From Desulfopila sp. IMCC35008 (GTDB lineage: Bacteria > Desulfobacterota > Desulfobulbia > Desulfobulbales > Desulfocapsaceae): DNA of 64,000 bases. Location: NCBI RefSeq assembly GCF_010646885.2, contig NZ_CP050700.1, positions 4,118,501 through 4,182,500 on the forward strand. Direction: 5' to 3'. This document shows, in pieces, positions 61,979-64,000 of this stretch. The notes beneath the pieces were generated by a model. It was given only the letters and a program-made list of their open reading frames with translations, was not told where the DNA came from and searched no databases. The position numbers and the translations under genes were made by a program. Numbering within the stretch: position 1 is the stretch's first letter; every line of letters begins with the position of its first letter.

Positions 61979-62146
61979 TGCTGCCCTCTCATCACTGTTA
62001 TTTTCTGAAGTGGCGTGGTACAGCGTACTATAAAATCCTATGGCATTTATCGTCCCAACAAACAACACTTATCATGTTGATATTTATACATATAGAAATT
62101 TCAAAACCATTATTACGCTCCGGAAATAAATGGCCCTGCAAATCCA

Positions 62147-63094
62147 TCAAAACTGCTCCATGCCCGGCCTCCATTTTTCCAGAAGTTTCACGAGCTCTAC
62201 CATGGTCTGATGGGTAGGTACATCGATGTTGTATTTCCTGGCATAGGCACAGATTGCACCATTCTGGGCATCGATCTCCGACGGATTTTCATTCAGAATA
62301 TCCTGGAGCATTGAGGATAGGTTACTGGCACTCTTCTGGCAGGAATCAAATAAAAGCTCATAAAGGTCGGTATAGACGAGATCGACACCGTGGGCCTCAG
62401 CCACTTCCTTTCCCTCATCGAGCAACCGTTTCATGAGGGTGACAGACTCCATCTTTGAGGTAAGGCATCCATTCGGCACCTTGAGGATAGAACTAACCGG
62501 ATTAATGGCAGAAAAAACGATCACCTTACACCAGAGCCTCCCCAGTATCCTCCGAACGACCTGGGTGGTGATACCACTCGCCTCAAAGACATTGGCGATC
62601 TTCTGTACTCGTTCGGTTATGGTCCCGTCCAGCTCTCCTATATATGTCTTACCGGATCTCCCGTAGCGGATCTTCGATCCGCCAAGAGCGGTTCCGGACA
62701 TAAAGGTGATCCCGGCAATTATATGTTCACGGGCAATGACATGCTCAATCGCCTCAATATTACCAAGGCCTGTCTGCACGCAGAGAAGGGGACAGTCAGG
62801 ATTGACCAGATGCGCAACTGATTCGGTCGCAACACGGGTCGAATTGGATTTAACCATTAAGAGGACCAGTTCGCTCGCTGTTACCAGTTGAGGATCCGAG
62901 ACGGCCTTCACCGGTACCGGGGTTACACTATCCGGGTCTCCTTCGCCATTTACAACAACCCCGATGCCGTCATGCTGCATGGCACCGACCACTTCGCTGC
63001 TGATATCAAGAAGAGTGACTTCGTTTTCCGCCCGGGCCAGATATGAGCCGAACAGCCTTCCGATGGCACCACCACCGACAATGACAATTTTCAT
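62147..63094 (-). CDS. panE: 2-dehydropantoate 2-reductase family (PanE/ApbA)
   Basis: A 315-residue NADPH-dependent reductase. The N-terminal Rossmann motif is IVIVGGGAIGRLFGSYLA; LVLLMVKSNSTRVATESV and QTGLGNIEAIEHV follow; VIFSAINPVSSILKVPNG holds the family Lys-Asn region, and ENPSEIDAQNGAI is typical of the C-terminal substrate domain. PanE makes pantoate for coenzyme A; family members also reduce other 2-keto acids. GGGAGGAGCGCAT precedes the ATG. It is monocistronic on the minus strand, divergent from the ABC permease. Confidence 0.9.
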   Translation of the reverse strand: MKIVIVGGGAIGRLFGSYLARAENEVTLLDISSEVVGAMQHDGIGVVVNGEGDPDSVTPVPVKAVSDPQLVTASELVLLMVKSNSTRVATESVAHLVNPDCPLLCVQTGLGNIEAIEHVIAREHIIAGITFMSGTALGGSKIRYGRSGKTYIGELDGTITERVQKIANVFEASGITTQVVRRILGRLWCKVIVFSAINPVSSILKVPNGCLTSKMESVTLMKRLLDEGKEVAEAHGVDLVYTDLYELLFDSCQKSASNLSSMLQDILNENPSEIDAQNGAICAYARKYNIDVPTHQTMVELVKLLEKWRPGMEQF

Positions 63095-63328
63095 ATGCGC
63101 TCCTCCCGCTGGTTTTCGATAAGAGCTCAGCTATTCACCATCCCTCATAGTTATTTTATATTGGGAGACGTGAGAAATCAAACAACGAAGGTTCTCCCGG
63201 CAAGCGATAGATCAATCCGGAACCGGAGGTTGACGAAAACCAAAAATGTCCTTAGGGTCTGTCGTGGTATTGAGGTATAATACCCTGGTGATTACAAAAC
63301 GTATCTGCCACTTCTTGTTATCCAACTA

Positions 63329-64000
63329 TGCGCACATCTGCTTCAAACAAACCAGTCTCAGGAAAACTGCGTGCTGTGCTTCGTTCCCCGCTGATCGATG
63401 CTTTGCAGTTTTTTCTGCTGGTCTGGGGACTTTACTGGCTAGCGGCCCTCAGCATAAATAATATTGGTTACAATTGGCAGTGGTACCAGATCCCCAGACT
63501 TCTCTTCACCCTCGACGAAAATGGGTTTTCAGTCGGCCCTCTGCTTGACGGACTCGTCATCACCCTACAGATCTCTTTCGTCAGCCTCTTTTTCTCCCTG
63601 ATTATTGGACTTGTAACTGCAATCTGCAGACTTTCTTCATCACCTGTTGCAAGTACACTCGCCCGTATCTATCTTGAAATCAGTCGTAACACCCCGCTTC
63701 TGATCCAGATATTTTTTATTTATTTTGTCCTCGGCCCTGTACTTGGACTGGAGAGAATCCCTTCCGCTATCCTTGCCTTGAGTCTTTTTGAGGGAGCCTA
63801 TGCTTCGGAAATATTCCGTTCGGGAATTCTCGCCGTCCCAAAAGGCCAACACGAAGCGGCCTACAGCCTGGGCCACTCAGGTTACGAGACATACCGGTAC
63901 ATCATCCTGCCACAGGCAATCCGTACCATCCTGCCCCCACTCACCAGTCAGGCCATATCACTGGTGAAGGATTCTGCTCTAGTGAGCACCATCGCCATTT
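63329..64000 (+). CDS. amino-acid ABC transporter permease (HisM/GlnP type), 5' part
   Basis: A partial gene running off the right edge, read from ATG 63329. After a long hydrophilic start (MRTSASNKPVSGKLR) come a first helix (LQFFLLVWGLYWLAALSI), a periplasmic stretch (NNIGYNWQWYQIPRLLF), and the permease core: LLDGLVITLQISFVSLFFSLIIGLVTAICR, ISRNTPLLIQIFFIYFVLG, and the EAA loop region EAAYSLGHSGYETYRYIILPQAIRTILPPL. These are hallmarks of HisM/GlnP-type polar amino acid permeases. No strong ribosome site is seen, so the start is uncertain. The binding protein and ATPase are not in the window. Confidence 0.85.

Overview
The window reads as chromosomal DNA of a Gram-negative, probably marine, sulfur-metabolising bacterium of the Desulfobacterota type. 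The grounds are indirect: TRAP transporters, many hybrid histidine kinases with the GGIAHDFNN H-box, heme-type (CxxCH) sensor kinases, a nickel superoxide dismutase, exported DsrE and rhodanese proteins, and heavy cyclic-di-GMP control. No rRNA, tRNA, CRISPR array or complete insertion sequence was seen. Both window edges cut through genes: a PotD-like binding protein on the left and an amino-acid ABC permease on the right.

Layout. 1-6.9 kb: a PotD-like protein overlapping a GGDEF-EAL membrane protein, an exported NiSOD, a secreted subtilase, an HD-GYP phosphodiesterase and a degenerate receiver protein. 7-14.1 kb: an intact TRAP transporter (dctPQM), rmuC, an acyl-AMP ligase and prmA. 14.3-16.6 kb: a TetR regulator with two palindromic operators and three exported proteins (DsrE-like, DUF1566, rhodanese). 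16.6-30.8 kb: three large hybrid kinases, one chemotaxis receptor with a duplicated CHASE3 domain, and a small sensor-gene remnant. 31-38.2 kb: an AT-richer six-gene block flanked by 183-bp direct repeats of the 3' end of yceH. 38.2-43.4 kb: yceH, a NarL-type regulator, and a c-di-GMP riboswitch leading a secreted Ig-like surface protein and a small STN-domain protein. 43.4-47 kb: Usp, an FmdB zinc ribbon (54 aa), a BCAM0308-type protein, slipin and NfeD. 47-52.3 kb: an ACP-ligase-acyltransferase fusion, a heme-type sensor kinase, and a second c-di-GMP riboswitch overlapping a terminator upstream of an 81-aa protein. 53-60.5 kb: a decaying TRAP transporter followed by a glutamine-synthetase-like enzyme, aldehyde dehydrogenase, iron alcohol dehydrogenase and class-I amidotransferase. 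60.5-64 kb: a kinase-fold protein with Usp, panE, and the start of an ABC permease.

The most unusual system is the block at 31.3-37.8 kb. It encodes two adenylate-forming ligases (one ending in a carrier-protein domain), an SGNH protein with one membrane anchor, an MBOAT acyltransferase, a 49-residue membrane microprotein with a tyrosine-containing tail, and a radical SAM/SPASM enzyme. This is the logic of the Gram-positive Dlt (teichoic acid D-alanylation) machine: activate, load on a carrier, pass across the membrane by MBOAT plus microprotein, transfer by an SGNH enzyme. Here it sits in a Gram-negative context with an added radical SAM enzyme. The flanking repeats suggest the block arrived as a unit and rebuilt the end of yceH.

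A second theme is c-di-GMP: synthesis or breakdown by GGDEF-EAL and HD-GYP proteins, and two GEMM-I riboswitches as outputs. A third is acyl activation: four adenylate-forming enzymes in three contexts. A fourth is gene decay in the right-hand TRAP operon, where the binding protein carries two in-frame TAA codons and the large permease lacks a central segment, although the gamma-glutamyl-type catabolic genes beside it are intact. All family assignments were made by eye from the translated sequence; no database search was run.
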